A stretch of 64,000 nt of DNA, from contig BSBM01000186.1 in the NCBI GenBank assembly GCA_027924585.1, positions 2,480,001-2,544,000 on the forward strand, in the 5' to 3' direction. Numbering within the stretch: the first letter of the stretch is position 1; every line of letters starts with the position of its first letter. The DNA comes from Larix kaempferi (lineage: Eukaryota > Streptophyta > Pinopsida > Pinales > Pinaceae). Made by a program: the position numbers and the translations under genes. This document shows, in pieces, positions 21,519 through 33,963 of this stretch. The notes under the pieces are model-generated. The model worked only from the letters and a program-made list of their open reading frames with translations. It searched no databases and was not told where the DNA came from.

Positions 21519-24500
21519 TGTTAAGGCTGAAATTGTTCTCTTTTTTATGTGTTTCTTTTAGGATTGTTTGAACTTCATTTTCTTTTATTTATCCATGATT
21601 TTGATTATTTTGTTTTCAATTTTTATTTATTTCTGATTGCTTTTAATTTTTTAGTTCAAAACCTTTAAATGGCTTATGTGGCATGATATCTATCTCAAAG
21701 TTTTCAATTATATCTATTTAGATTTATCATAAAGCTTTTAACCAATATCTAACCTTTACCCAAAGTGTATTTGTTAAATTGTCTATGTTAAAAGACTCTT
21801 GAAGCGCAAAGTTCAAAACAGACCCCTAATGCGCTATAGGAATCTGATATGATGAAAGATAGTGGTTATTTATGCTGAATGGTGACTCGCTATGAGTTAT
21901 GATGACTTGAGCTGCTGAGTTATGATGAATTAAGATGCTAAAAGTCATGCTGAAGAATGATAATAGTTACAATCTCTATTACTTTTATCATTGTAAGAGA
22001 TCAGGGTTTGAAGTGCCACAAGTCAAATTTGGGGATCGTGAAATGCAAAGCTGAAGACATCTGTAGTTGAACCCGGTTAGTTCCACATCTTTGAACATTT
22101 GTCACCTCTACTTTTCTTAGAAACTTATTTAAGAAACTTGCAATTGTAAGATGGGAAGAAGTGGCGAGATTAACAGGGTAGAACCGATGGACATGAAGTG
22201 GGCTGCACAATTTCCGAAATGTGCAGACTTTTTTAAAGCAGCTGGATGGTTCAATTTCTTCGAGAAAGTGACTGGGTTTAATGAAGGAGTTTCGATTTAC
22301 TTTGCAAAGAATATGACTGATGATGTTATTCAGTTCAAAACCTTAATATTTCAGCTCACAGAAGCCTTAATTTCTGAAGCTACTGGCATCGCCATGGACA
22401 GGGAATTGTGGTTCAAAAAAGTTCCTTTCAAGTTTGACCCAAATCCTTTCTTGCTACCAGGTAATGAAACCCTAAATTGGATCAATGGTGTTCATATAAC
22501 AAATTTTCAACCAGAATGGAGGGAGGTGCTCAGCATTATATAAGCCTACGTTACATGTGAGGGCAGGTTCTCAATGGTTTTTAAATACCATGTTAGGTTT
22601 TTGATGCATCTTAAATTGCACTGTAAAATAAATTTACCTTACTTCTTGTACAAAAGCATCCAAAAAATGTTAAATAAGGTGAAAGCGCATCCTGAGCATA
22701 CCAGGCAATCTATATTTCATCATGGACTTATAAAGCTGATCATTCAAACAATATTACAGAAGGAAAAGAAGACCTGGGAAAATTTTATATTCTGGTCTGG
22801 ATTTATGGCTAAGCAGGATGAGCAAATAAACAAGAATAGGTCCAAAAAGAAAGGAAAAAGTGTAAGGAGGGAGTTCTGATACAAGAAATTTCTGAAAAGT
22901 ATCTGTTACAGGAAAAATCTAAAAGTCCCAAAAAGGAGGAACAAGTTAATGTAGTTGAAGGAAAACAAGAACATTGCCAAGAAGAGCAAGAACACTATCA
23001 AGAAGTTGAAGAAATAGAGAAAACAATTAGTCTTACTATTGAACAAGTTCAAAGTCCAATCACACCAAAACAGAGTATAATTGAGAACCTAGTTTCACAG
23101 ACTTCTACAGAAGATACAAAGAATGAAAGTTTACAGGTTATGGACTTAGAAGTAGATGCAAACCTTCTCATGCAGTTAATAGAATCAAGTTGGAAGTTTA
23201 GAACAAGATCAGCTACGAAGAATAATATGGAAAAAGGTTCAAGTTCTAATCAAAAGACAAAAGAGATAACTTTAATTCAAAGTTCTTCAAGCGATGAAGA
23301 GGAGGAAGATAAATCAAATTCTCAGCAGAACCATATGAGCTTACAATAGGATTTTACAAAGGTAGAAGAAGCATATGAAGAAGTTAACAAAGTTGAAGAA
23401 GAAGAAACTATTCTCAAGATGGAACAAGATGAATTTGAAATTGCAGAAAGAATGGCAAGGGATAAATATGAAGAAGATTTAATATTCAGAAAAATGGATA
23501 TTCCACCTTCCAAATCTCCAGACCCTACTTTGCCAGGAGAGGTAAACATATGCTCAAAGGTTGAAAGTCTTAGAATGGTTCATGAACAACATCAAGCAGA
23601 AATATTATTCCTTAATGAGTCAAATGACAAGCTTACAAAGACCAATAAGTGTTTAAGGGAGGACATAGGAGAAGTTAATGCTCGTTATCAGGAACTGATT
23701 GTTGTTGCTAGTAAAGCTCTAAAGAGGGAAAGGGAAGCATAGGCTGAAGCTGATGACTTAACTAGGTAGGTGCAGAGTTTGAATGAGAAGAATAAGTTTC
23801 TGTTAGATAAAATCAAAGATTTGTATTTGATCAGCCTCAACATAACAAAAGGACTCATGCGCTGGAAGGAATTGCTATGTTAGTAGAGGCTACCAAAAAG
23901 TCTACTTAGTGCCTAGTTTATTTTAATGCATTCTCATTTTGTATCAAATATGTAATGTTTAATAGTTAAGTTTTTAGTTAAAGACTTACTTAAAGACTTG
24001 AAGTTATCCTAACTATTTTATGCAACTGCTTTCTAAGACTAAAACCTAAAAGTAGTTACAAACTACTCTTTTTGTAAAAGGATAAAAGAGGTAAAGGAGG
24101 ATGTGGAAGGGTTCAATTTTTTGGTTTCAAGAAGCTATATACAGTGATGATATTGAAGCTTTGCAAGACTCTTATGTAAGTCCCGAAGACTGAGATTAAT
24201 ATATATGTGATATAATCCATTTTATCCTGTTTGATTGGGTTTTTGTTTCTAATCAGTTTGATCATTCAACATATGAATTCATTTTCTATTTTAATGCTTT
24301 AATCCAGTGAATGCTTATGTGTTGTAGATAAAAACCTGTATGTGTGGTTATAAATATGATGGTTTATATTTACATTGTTGATATTTATGATTTTAGTTCT
24401 TCAATGAACTACATGATTTAGTAACTTGCTTTAGTTTGATTTCCTTTTATTTTCTTGAAATTGAAACCTTCAAACCAACAAAACCTAAACCAAGAAAAAC

Positions 24501-24581
24501 CTATTTCATTTTCATATTAATATTATTGAGATTGTGCTAGCTTTCCCTTCTGTAGTCTAGGGACAATTTCTGATACTAACA
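21519..24581 (+). repeat. 3' LTR of the Tat-like element, about 3063 bp, with an internal gene
   Basis: Left end TGTTAAGGCTG and right end GATACTAACA form TGTTA...TAACA inverted termini. The left end follows pol after 160 bp and a weak polypurine stretch (CAGGAGCCAAA). The right end equals the end of the 5' LTR next to the PBS. Only the last 1.3 kb has a partner in the window, so the left boundary rests on the termini and context. Confidence 0.7.
22151..23909 (+). pseudogene. Coding frame inside the LTR: globular N-terminal region plus coiled-coil protein
   Basis: It begins at an ATG (22151). About 240 residues run in one frame to 22879, with a single TAA at 22541-22543. A one-base shift then continues an acidic, Gln/Glu-rich frame to TAG at 23347-23349, and on through a charged coiled coil to about 23909. 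The N-terminal part (KWAAQFPKCADFFKAAGWFNFFE, then LKLHCKINLPYFLYKSI) vaguely recalls the uncharacterised 'putative plant transposon protein' domain often carried by plant retroelements. That is an impression only. Originally about 585 codons could have been open. It lies wholly between the LTR termini, so each intact element would carry two copies, transcribed in the same sense as the element. Confidence 0.6.
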
Positions 24582-25539
24582 ACGCGCATTTCACAAAATT
24601 TCAAAAGATATCCATCACATAATTGCGAGAAACATCCCGTAGTAAAGTATGGCGGTTACCTACAACCTACTAACTATCTTTGATGGATAATAAGGGAGCT
24701 GAAAAATATCTCTTAGAAGATTTATGATGATCAACAATGTTCTCAAAAACTAAAAATTCGGCCACTTGTTCCTCCTTCAAAGGGATTAATGGAGTGATAG
24801 GTTTTTCATTGATAATAAAATCCTGGATAATGGTATCGTCTCAATCTATTGGATTCCCAGTGATCTTCCTTCTCTTCTTCTATGGGAGCTGCATGCAGAT
24901 GAACTGAATCTCAGATTCTTCTTCACTACCACTTCTTTCATTAGGAACACCTGCATCAAAAGGTGGTGACACAGGCACTTGATATAGAAGAGGCTGAAGT
25001 TCTTTCTTTTCAAAAGATTTGACCGTAGCTCTTTGAATTTCCTGCATATTGTTCACAATATAATGGTCATAAGGAAAAATTATCAAAATTAACCAAGAAG
25101 AATCTGCTATTACAGTATTTCGAACAACTAATTTCCCATGTTGAAGCCTGTGTTTAATAGAGAACAAGAAAGATTCCATAAATGACTGAGCGTAATGAAT
25201 TGCCATGATTAAAACCTTACGGTCTGGAACTTACAACTAAATTAAGACAAGATAAACTCGCAATAATTCATGTATGATTCATCATCAAATCTCAGCACTT
25301 GATCAGCTACGAGTTAGTTGAATCAATGATTATCAATTTTTGCTTGGGCGCAGGTGAAAATCGTTGTTTTAAAACCTAATTGAAAACCTAGAAATGACAA
25401 AGAAATATGGGATATAGATGATTATTCAAAATAAAAATAATTCAATATCAACCGCAAGATCAACCTAAATCAACGGTCAAGATTAAAACATGCAAGCTGT
25501 GGAGGACAAATGCGGAAGATTTATTTTGGACAAACACGT
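24582..25539. other. Region right of the Tat-like LTR, one small orphan frame
   Basis: A minus-strand frame of 108 codons (25206 down to 24880) starts at a real ATG and ends in a Glu/Ser-rich tail (GSEEESEIQ). I recognise no domain. Otherwise nothing stands out. The whole 24582-27369 block could be LTR or untranslated sequence of the neighbouring minus-strand Gypsy, but no termini confirm it. Confidence 0.35.
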
Positions 25540-25806
25540 AATCTTTCCACAATCCGCAATCTACTTTGTGGGTTGCGGGATCGCGAACGATGTGCATTGG
25601 ACACATGACGTTTCCGCAATCCACAATTCGCAATCCGCATTTGCGGGTTGCTATTTGCGGAAAAACAACATGCAAAATATTTACAAGGCACTTCCCGCAA
25701 TCCATAATTATGGATAGCGGGTTGTGGGAAACAAGAATTTGCAACTGAAAACCAATTTTTCCGCAATCCGCATTGCAGGTTGTGGGATTGTGGAATTGCG
25801 GAGGTA
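25540..25806. repeat. Cluster of four hairpins built from CCGCAATCC / GGATTGCGG
   Basis: Within 260 bp the words CCGCAA and TTGCGG (or one-base variants) alternate, making four foldbacks at about 25545-25585, 25611-25662, 25691-25730 and 25759-25802. The second is the best: TTTCCGCAA pairs with TTGCGGAAA, and nested inside it GCAATCCGCA pairs with TGCGGGTTGC. Confidence 0.75.
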
Positions 25807-27369
25807 CTGACCTTTTTTTAAAAACCTGTCATTCTGTAATTCACAAAAAAACACAAAATTAATGAATTTTTGAAAAGAAAAACACTAACTTAATCAAATC
25901 AAAGCAAAGCCATGAAAGCATGACAAAAAATCCCAAAATGACCATGGAATTTTAATTGTTTTTTGTTGCATATAAAAATTTGCGGCTCCCACGTTTTATT
26001 AAAACATGGGATCTATTGTACCTACAACCAATGGTGACTGGCTGCTATGAACCAGTTATCTCTGAAAATGAAATTTGTAATTACAAGGAAGACATGTCAA
26101 CTAACTTGATATTTTAACCTGTAATTTACAAAATGTTCCCATGAAACACAATCAGAATAGAAATGTTAGTCATATGATTTATATATCCGCATCCAAAACC
26201 ATTTAATGATGATGTTCATATGACAAAGCAGTCTCAGAAGTAAACAAGAATCCTTTACCATTATGCAGTCATGGGAAGGTAGTTTATGATGAGCCTTAGA
26301 ACAAACCTAGAGCCATTCTAGGTTACCAAATCTTGAATCAGCTCGACTTTATTACTTATTTACTTGTGTAAGAAAAACATATTACTCAGAACATATATAT
26401 TTTCTTTTCCTTTTTTTTTTATGAAGACTAAAAATGTACAAACAAGGCCATTGCTCTGACTTGGTGATCAGATATTGGCAACACCATTCAGAGACCTAAT
26501 CTGGAAAGTAAACAAGCTAGCTCGGTAAAGAGACTCGTCTTTTAGCTTTTGACACTAAAAGCAATTACCATAGCTTGGTGACCATAAGTGGTAATTACAC
26601 TCCAAAATCAGACCCATGATCATGGTAGGGATGAGTTGTAATAAGACCCCCCTTGTCCTTATATACAACAAACTATATTTCAAAGGAAAACAAAGTTTAT
26701 TAGTGCATAGATTATAAGACACTACTATGGCTTGGTAACCGTGTAACAGTAGTGTTACTCACTGATGTTTTGTAGATCATGAATGGATCGACCTGTGATA
26801 GGATCTTCCACCTTTTAGCAGTGGGCGAAATTCATATCCCATGTTTAGTATCTTGATGTGGAGATGTCATTCCACTTAAACATCTATGAACATAATGGGA
26901 TGGCTTGTGATAAGACCCCCCATCTTGTAAACTATAATTATTAAGATGAATGATTTTAAAGGTGATCAGAACGGGATCCGGAATGGGTAAGGCTGACAGA
27001 GCTATGAATATATGCTTCCATTCACTAATGAAACATAAGGCAAGAAAACTAATTGCTTCCTCAACTTCAATTAACCAAGAAAACATCCATAAAGATACTG
27101 ATTAAGGTGGGGAGGTATCAATCAAGGCTTTGCAAATTATGATTGTTTTGATTTCATAGAAAACATTTTCAACTACAAGCTAAGAGGAATAAAAGCTGAC
27201 ATTATTTACCTTAAAAATTTAGACTCAAATTATCTTGAGACATGCTGATCAACCACCTTCACCAAAAGGTGCAAGCATTATTCAAAAATGAAACCCATGT
27301 ATAAAAGAAAAATCAAAATGAAAATAAAGCAGATAAAACAAACAAACCACACTTTATGTAGAGTAAGTG
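25807..27369. other. Non-coding stretch with degenerate repeats
   Basis: No plausible protein. Around 26450, 26575 and 26720 a phrase like (G)CTTGGTRACC/GATC recurs with a similar following context, and AATAAGACCCCCC occurs at about 26640 with GATAAGACCCCCC at about 26910. These are loosely repeated units typical of LTR or untranslated regions. Confidence 0.4.
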
Positions 27370-30065
27370 AATATGATAAATCAAACAAAGTACTTCTTGA
27401 GCAATTACACATTGACTGGGTAGGTGTCTATGATACCCTCCAGAGTTTGCAACCGGATAGTACTAGGACCAATCTTTTCTGTAACAATGAATGGTCCTAT
27501 CCACATGCATTGGAACTTAGTGTAATCATTCTTGTCCTTGTGTTGTTTATCCACTTCAACACTAAGTCCCCCACATTAAACTCCCTATCAGATGAGGACT
27601 TCTCATCAAACCACCTCTTTACTAGCTATTGGTGTTGATACATCTTGTTTTTTGACTTCTCCCTATCTTCTTCCAACTTGAGTAACATATCAATTCTATG
27701 TTGGAGTGGGGAAGAATCATCCTCTTGTATGGACTGTGTCAACTGCAGTGAAGGAATGATGAGGTTGGATGGCAAGATGGCCTCCTTACCATAAACTAAA
27801 TAGTAAGGGGAGTTTTCTATGGCTTCCTTTGGGGTGTCCTGGTCTTCCCAAAGAGCATTGTATAACTGGGTATCCCAATCTTTATGATGAGTAGCAACTG
27901 TCTTCTTTAAGATATTTATCAAGTTTTTGTTGGAATACTCTTCCAGTCCATTCCCTTGTGGATAATAATTGGCAGAAAAATTCATCTTTATACCTTTTTC
28001 AAGTGCATATTGTGTAAGATCAATGGACAAGAAATAGGATGCATTATCGAATACCAAAAATTCAGGGGCCCCAAACCTAGTGACTATTTGGATTTCAAGG
28101 AATGATATCACTTGGTTTGTGTTACATTGTTTGAGGGGGATTGCCTCTACCCATCTGGTAAAGTAGTCCATAGATGTTAAGATATAGTTTTGTTGCAAGG
28201 AGGAAACGGGTTTGATGGGTCCAACAAAATCTAGTTTCCATTGCTGAAATGGAAACTGAACAGAAACTGGTTGCAAAGGAAAGGTGGGTTTTTTACTTTC
28301 CCAAAACACTTTTGGCATGCTTCACATCTTCTGACATATGAATATGCATCTTTGAACAAAGTAGGGTAGTAGTATCCTACCCTAAGGATCTTATGTGCAG
28401 TGGTCTCCCCTGAGAAGTGCCCTCCTGCAGGTCCTGCATGAAATTGCAAAAGAATATGATCAGTTTCTTCTTTTTCTAAAGACCTGAGAAAAACACCATC
28501 ATAATTATTCCTAAATAAGACACCATCTATGAATTGATAAGGCGAAGCTTTCAACCTTAAAGCTCTGCATTTTTTAAAGTGCAGGGTTTCAGAAGAAAAC
28601 CCATGAGTAAGGAAGAATTTAATGCCATCATACCATTCAGATTCTTGGGTTGTGATGACATTGACAGAACCTGTTGTCGTACTCTCCTCTTGTTCCCACT
28701 CGAACTGCTAGTGTACAAGATCATTGGATTGAGCGGTTAGCAGACATAAGCCTTGGCCTTTGACAATATTTGCTGGTATGATCTCCAAATCATATTCTTG
28801 CAAAGCTGTCATCTAGTGAGCTCTCTTTTCCCATAATTCTTTCTAGACCAACACATTTCTAATAGCTGCATAAGGAACAATAAATTTAGTCCAAGATTTC
28901 AATAATAAAGGTCTAAAATGTTTCACAGGTTTATATACTACGTAAGCTTGTTTGTCAATATGGGATTAATTGAGTTCCACTCCTTTGAATGTGGAGCTCA
29001 TGAATGAAATAGGGATCTCAGCATCATTATCATATTTCTATTTCAAAACAGGTGCATAAGAGAAATCAGTAGCAAACATGTACAAAATAAAATCTTTTCT
29101 AAAATATGGAGACATCAAAGTGAGGGATTCCACAATGGCTCTCCATATTTCAACAAAGGAATTCCTTTGTTCCTAAGACCATCTAAAATGGGCATCTTTC
29201 TTAACCAATTGCTGTAATGTCTTAACAATTTGAGCAAAATTGGGAACAAATCTACAAACAAAATTAATCTTACCAAGAAAAGATTGCATGGCCTTACATG
29301 AACCAGGTAGGACGATCTTCGAAATGGCTTTTGTGCACTCTGGATCGATAATCATGCCTTCTTTAGAAACAATAAAACCCAACAACTTACCCTCGGTGAT
29401 TGCAAAGATCGATTTTTTGGGTTCAATGAGATTCCATATCTTCTGCAGTGTTCGAAAACCTATGTCAAAGCAAACAAATGTTCATGTCATTTTTTGGAAT
29501 AAATAGTAACATCATCTAAGTATACAATGACATAATTATGCAACAAACCCATCAAAGCTATGTCCATAGCTCTCTTAAATGTAGTACCTGAATTAATCAA
29601 CCAGAAAGGATTTTTCCTGTAGGAAAAGGTTCCCCAAGGGGTCCTAAAAGTTGTTTTTAGTTGATCATCAGGGGCAACCAGGACTTGGTTATACCCTGAG
29701 AAGCCATCAAGGAGAGAAAACATTCCAGACCCTGCTACCATCTATAGAATTTGCTCCATTGGTGGAATAGGGTAGCTGTCCTTCTTGGGAGCTCTATTTA
29801 AGTTTCAGAAATAAACAGAGTCTGATTTCCCCATTCTTCTTCCAAACAGGTACCAGGTTGGAAATCCACTATGTATGCCTGACAGAGAATATAATCCTTG
29901 CTTCTAGTAGCTTCTCAAGCTCTTTCTTTATAGAGGGTTACAGACTGGGATGCATCTTCCTTAGCTTCTGCTGATAAGGTTTTACTTCTGGTTTCATTGG
30001 TATATTATGATGCATGATACTAGTGTATATTATGGATGTAGGATCTATATTATGCATTTTAGAAA
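27370..30065 (-). pseudogene. Tat-like Gypsy pol fragment: RT, RNase H region, integrase (minus strand)
   Basis: Reading leftward from about 30065: NIPMKPEVKPYQQKLRKMHPSL, the FSLLDGFSGYNQVLVAPDD and WGTFSYRKNPFWL blocks, YLDD near 29520, LLGFIVSKEGMIIDPECTKA, a badly decayed RNase H (about 29170-28600), an HHCC region with CEACQKCFG, and an integrase core with LDFVGPIKP, LVFDNASYF and GNGLEEYSNKN. Unlike the neighbouring copy, all three integrase catalytic acids appear present. The C terminus runs to about 27370. Frameshifts separate the blocks near 28310, 29170 and 29480. It has no Gag, protease or certain LTR. Confidence 0.88.
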
Positions 30066-30555
30066 AGTTGCATTAATGAACAAGATACTACTAATATAGT
30101 AATAGATAAGTAGCCTATGGTACTGTACAACATTCCATTGCTACTTATCTAGAATGAAACCTCTTTCCTGACATGTTGGGAGTAGTGCACACTCTTGACA
30201 ATGTTCTGGTAGAGATGGAAGGCATCTAGAAAGTTACAGTATGAATACGAGATATGGATGAATGTTGTATTGAAGCATTGGCTAAGATAATTGCATGAAT
30301 GTATGACATATGTATTTATGCTTAAGAATATGTTCTGAAAACTATGAGATATTTCTAATCATGCAATTGAATTTGACTTGTAGGAAAGATCGTGTAAAAT
30401 CACCTACAAAAGAAGGACAGCGACATTTGTTCCAGTGACGAAGTTTAAGAAAACTACCTATTGAAGATATTGAAGAATCTGAAGTTCCTAGGACCATGGA
30501 TGCAATAATGGAAGGATGTTATGATCGAGGAGTACCAGTCGATCATGAAGAATAT
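30066..30555. other. Spacer between the Gypsy fragment and the left inverted-repeat arm
   Basis: No gene is recognised. A possible splice acceptor (TTGACTTGTAG at about 30384) precedes a mostly open stretch ending near 30567 with a hydrophilic, acidic conceptual peptide. It has one stop and no known domain, so I do not call it an exon. Confidence 0.35.
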
Positions 30556-33180
30556 TTATGTGGTGGATGAATGAGCCTCGAGGTGATTGCATCCTCGCGC
30601 TTCTTCATATCGCCATTAATGTCGGGGGGGGTTGCATCGATACTCATGTCATTCAGTTGAAAAGGTGGGATGATCAATGGCAATGCTAGTACCTTAGGCA
30701 TCCCCTCAATCCCCTTCCAATCACTTTATCATTAATACTGCATTGATTTTCGACAATCACCCCATTTAGGAAAATGGATAACAATATTAAGAATGTGTTA
30801 GATGAAGACATTTTTAATTAGTCATTATGATCTTATGATATTCAACTATGCATCATTTCTTTGCAATTACATTCTTTTTTTAGTAATTGTTTATGTTATT
30901 AATACAAGGATCTTTTATTGTGTGTTCTAATTTGTTTATAAAATCTTCTCGTTACTATTTTTTTAACTTTTCTTAAGAGGAAGGTACTATCATGATTTCC
31001 TTAGATTTGACTTGATTAATAGAGAGATAGACCCTTATGAGAATACTGTTTTCACCATGTTCACATAAAAATTTCCAAACATTAGGGCATTCAATGTGAA
31101 TTTAGAATAAAAGGCCACTCTAGACATCATAAGCTTTTTCAAATTTCAGTTTAATAACCAATGCCCTAAGCCCCATGTATTTGTCCTAATATTACATTCC
31201 TTTCTAAACTAATACCACATTATCCATGATGAACATATCCCAAATGAATCTAATTTGTTCATAATAATATAAGGAAGGATGAATCTCAATTCCATGACTA
31301 AGGCTAGGGCCTCACTAAAATATCATAGGATGCATATATCAATATGATGGTTCTATAGCTAGGGATGAGCTCATAGTATCCTACATTGGGAGTGATATAA
31401 TGAGGCATCTGTTAATAGGAGAGATAAAATACTTTTTCCAAATATCTTCCATTAAGAATATTAATCAACCAATATTGACACATCCCAAGTGGCTTTGAAA
31501 TATTCATAAAGGTATCCATATAGCCTTGGAGAGTTGTTTCTAGTGATTGTTGTCAAGGCATTGATCAACTCTAGTAAGGTTAATTTCCAATTACAAATAT
31601 TCCACAAATACTTTTTGAAGGCCAAGTTTGGTGCAAGTTTTCATGGCCAACTTACATGAGTTTGTCAAAGTAAAGGATAATGCTCCACAAATTTTTTATG
31701 CATGCCCTCTTGGTTGGAAATCCTTTTGGCTAGGGTTTTCAAGTTTGAAATCTTCTTAGAATCCTCCTCGTTTACCAAATCCTTAAAGAATCATTTAGTG
31801 GATTCAATTCTAGGGCATGATTAGCAATGAAATAACCATGTTCTTCATGTGATGATGTGGAATTGAGGAAATTTATTGGTTGTTTATTCATTTATTTAGT
31901 GAGAAATTGATAGAAAATACTAGTAAAATTGCCTATTGCATTCAAAATTGTTGGTTGAATCACCTCTAGGAGTTGTAATCGGGATCACATTCTGCCTATT
32001 TTTCCCATTGATTCTATCAAAATAATCGCTTTGGAAGAAATGGATGCTCACAGACCGATTTTGGGGGTTTATACCATGTTCAATAAATCACGCACGTGTT
32101 TTTGGTCTACAAATCATGCACACATTTTTTGTTCAGAAATCATGTTCGTGTTTCTTTTTCCCATGTTACATGTCAATTGACCTATCAGGATTGGGCTCAT
32201 GAGACAAATTTTTATATACATCTTTCATATTCTTCTATCTTCTATCCATTTGTTAATGGCATCCATAGGATCCACCCTGCATTTTTTTTAACTCTTACTG
32301 ATTATAATTTTTTAAAATTATTTGTACATGAGCCCTTTCAAAAAGTGATTAGCACACAATCTACTTTCCTCTTTCGAGGCTAAACTAAATTGATATGCAC
32401 TATTGAAATATATAAAGCATAGATTATAGTAATAAAGCATGTATCTTAAACTAGACTTTTAAATAGCTTGTATTTAAAAGTGCATGTTTATTAGTTTAAA
32501 GTTGTTTTAGTAAATGTTAATAATTATTATTGTCTTATCCATTATTATATTCACATTCCAATAACTTGATGTTTTACGATAATTATGAATGTTTCAATAG
32601 GTGATATCTAATAGATTTAATAGTTTCTTACTTAAAAGTCTAAAAGAGCATCTTTGTTTAACTTCGATCATACTTTGGAGTGTCGTGGATATGACTAATA
32701 TGTCAAAGAGTTTTTATTGATCATTTTTTTAAAGTAAGATGGAATTATATTAACATAAGAAAGTTACATCATCCAAGAGTAGTTGATTCAACATGGTCAT
32801 ATAAGTAAATAGCGAAAATGAGGCTCATAGTTTACTAAAGAAACTAAAGAACCATAGACCCTAACTGCTGTCTTGCATAACCATCTGTTGTTGTGGTAAA
32901 AATCAACATAAAACCCTGTAGCAGACTTAACATACCCGTTCGTTCTTCACAATAGACCCTATATCACATTTGATAGCATAACCATGTCCATTACAAATAT
33001 TCCAACAACTGAAGAGTTTGGACCTAATAAAACTATTCAACTAACAACATAACCAAGACACCACTTAACAACATAAAACATAACCTAAACACAACTTCTT
33101 ACCTATAATGAGTCACATACTAAACATAAGAAGAGAGGAAAAGAAGAAATGCTTAAGCTTCAACCCTAACATCTAGGATC

Positions 33181-33963
33181 CTAATCATTCTCCTTGAGTG
33201 ATCCTTGAGCTTGCTTACTTGCTGAAGATCCCACCACCCCTGAAGGCAACTGCACTAAAAGGGATACACCCACGTCTAGAGGCGGAGGTGGGGAGAACTT
33301 GAAGTTGAGCTTGCTCGTAATAACATGTATTTTCTTGTGCATTAGATGACAATCAAAATTGTGGTCTTTCCTATCCCTCATCTGCTCTTTGTCACCTTTC
33401 TCTTGGGCTCTCTTATCCATGAGAACCTTGGCCAAAATACCCTTCATCACCCAAAAAGGAGCCACTGTTCTTTCGTGCAAGGGTAAACGACCCCTCGTAG
33501 TACCTAGTTCTTGCGCCCACTCAACTAAAACATCAAATTTGTTAGTAGGCTTCTCAATTTCTAATTTTTCATGGAGACCGTGCTCTACCTCCGCAATTTC
33601 CTCTTAAATCTCCCTTGGGATGCAATTTTGAAAAAAAATTGCAGCCTCTGCTGCCCAACTTTGTTCTCTAGTAATCCAGGGAGAATCCTCGACGAGCTTC
33701 CCTTTTCCCTTTTGAATCTCCTGACAACCCCTAGTTTCCATTTCTATCACTCGTTTCAGGAAATTAGCGTTCCCAGCCAAGATACCCACACACCAACTAC
33801 AGACCCCACTCTCTCGAGAAACAAACCCTAAAATAGAAACCCAAACCAGAGTGTTATATCTCAGAACTATAGGTTTTAGAATTAACTTCACCATCATTGC
33901 GAAGTAATACCCTCTCATGGGTAAATCAACTCTCATACTACCAGGAAGTTCACCACCCTAAAA
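33181..33963 (-). pseudogene. Conserved frame of the inverted-repeat family, left copy, unrecognised
   Basis: On the minus strand the frame is open from 33963 (first ATG at 33936) to TAG at 33181-33183, about 250 codons, with a single TAA at 33604-33606. The conceptual protein has a hydrophobic N-terminal third (FAMMVKLILKPIVL, then CSWCVGILAGNANFL), a charged middle, and a C-terminal part with PFWVMKGILAKVLMDKRA, KKIHVITSKL and PPPPLD. No family is recognised. The right arm has the same frame, and both copies share the same internal TAA after a CIP(R/K)(E/D)I motif, so that stop predates the duplication or marks a true end. Confidence 0.5.

Larger units (their letters stand above)
13924..24581 (+). 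mobile_element. Old Tat-like Ty3/Gypsy element with giant coding LTRs, 5' LTR truncated
   Basis: Order: partial 5' LTR (13924-15262), PBS, gag, protease, an extra RNase H, reverse transcriptase, RNase H, integrase, then a full 3' LTR (21519-24581). Reverse transcriptase before integrase defines Gypsy. The PBS type and the additional RNase H point to the Tat/Athila group. The shared parts of the two LTRs differ by several percent by eye, and every gene has stops and frameshifts, so the copy is ancient and inactive. The LTRs themselves carry a coding frame. Confidence 0.85.

Noticed and set aside
30375-30570. Possible exon after a TTGTAG acceptor
   Set aside because: It has an internal stop, runs into the repeat arm, and has no recognisable protein. 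The evidence is too thin.
30600-30640. CCATTAATGTCGGGGGGGG as a Tat-type primer-binding site
   Set aside because: Too many mismatches, no LTR terminus beside it, and similar CATTAATG phrases recur nearby.
32096-32383. 95-codon plus-strand frame in the left arm and its counterpart at 55848-56168 minus
   Set aside because: Both lie in the same homologous stretch and simply reflect arm similarity. No domain, and the two readings do not keep the same frame boundaries.
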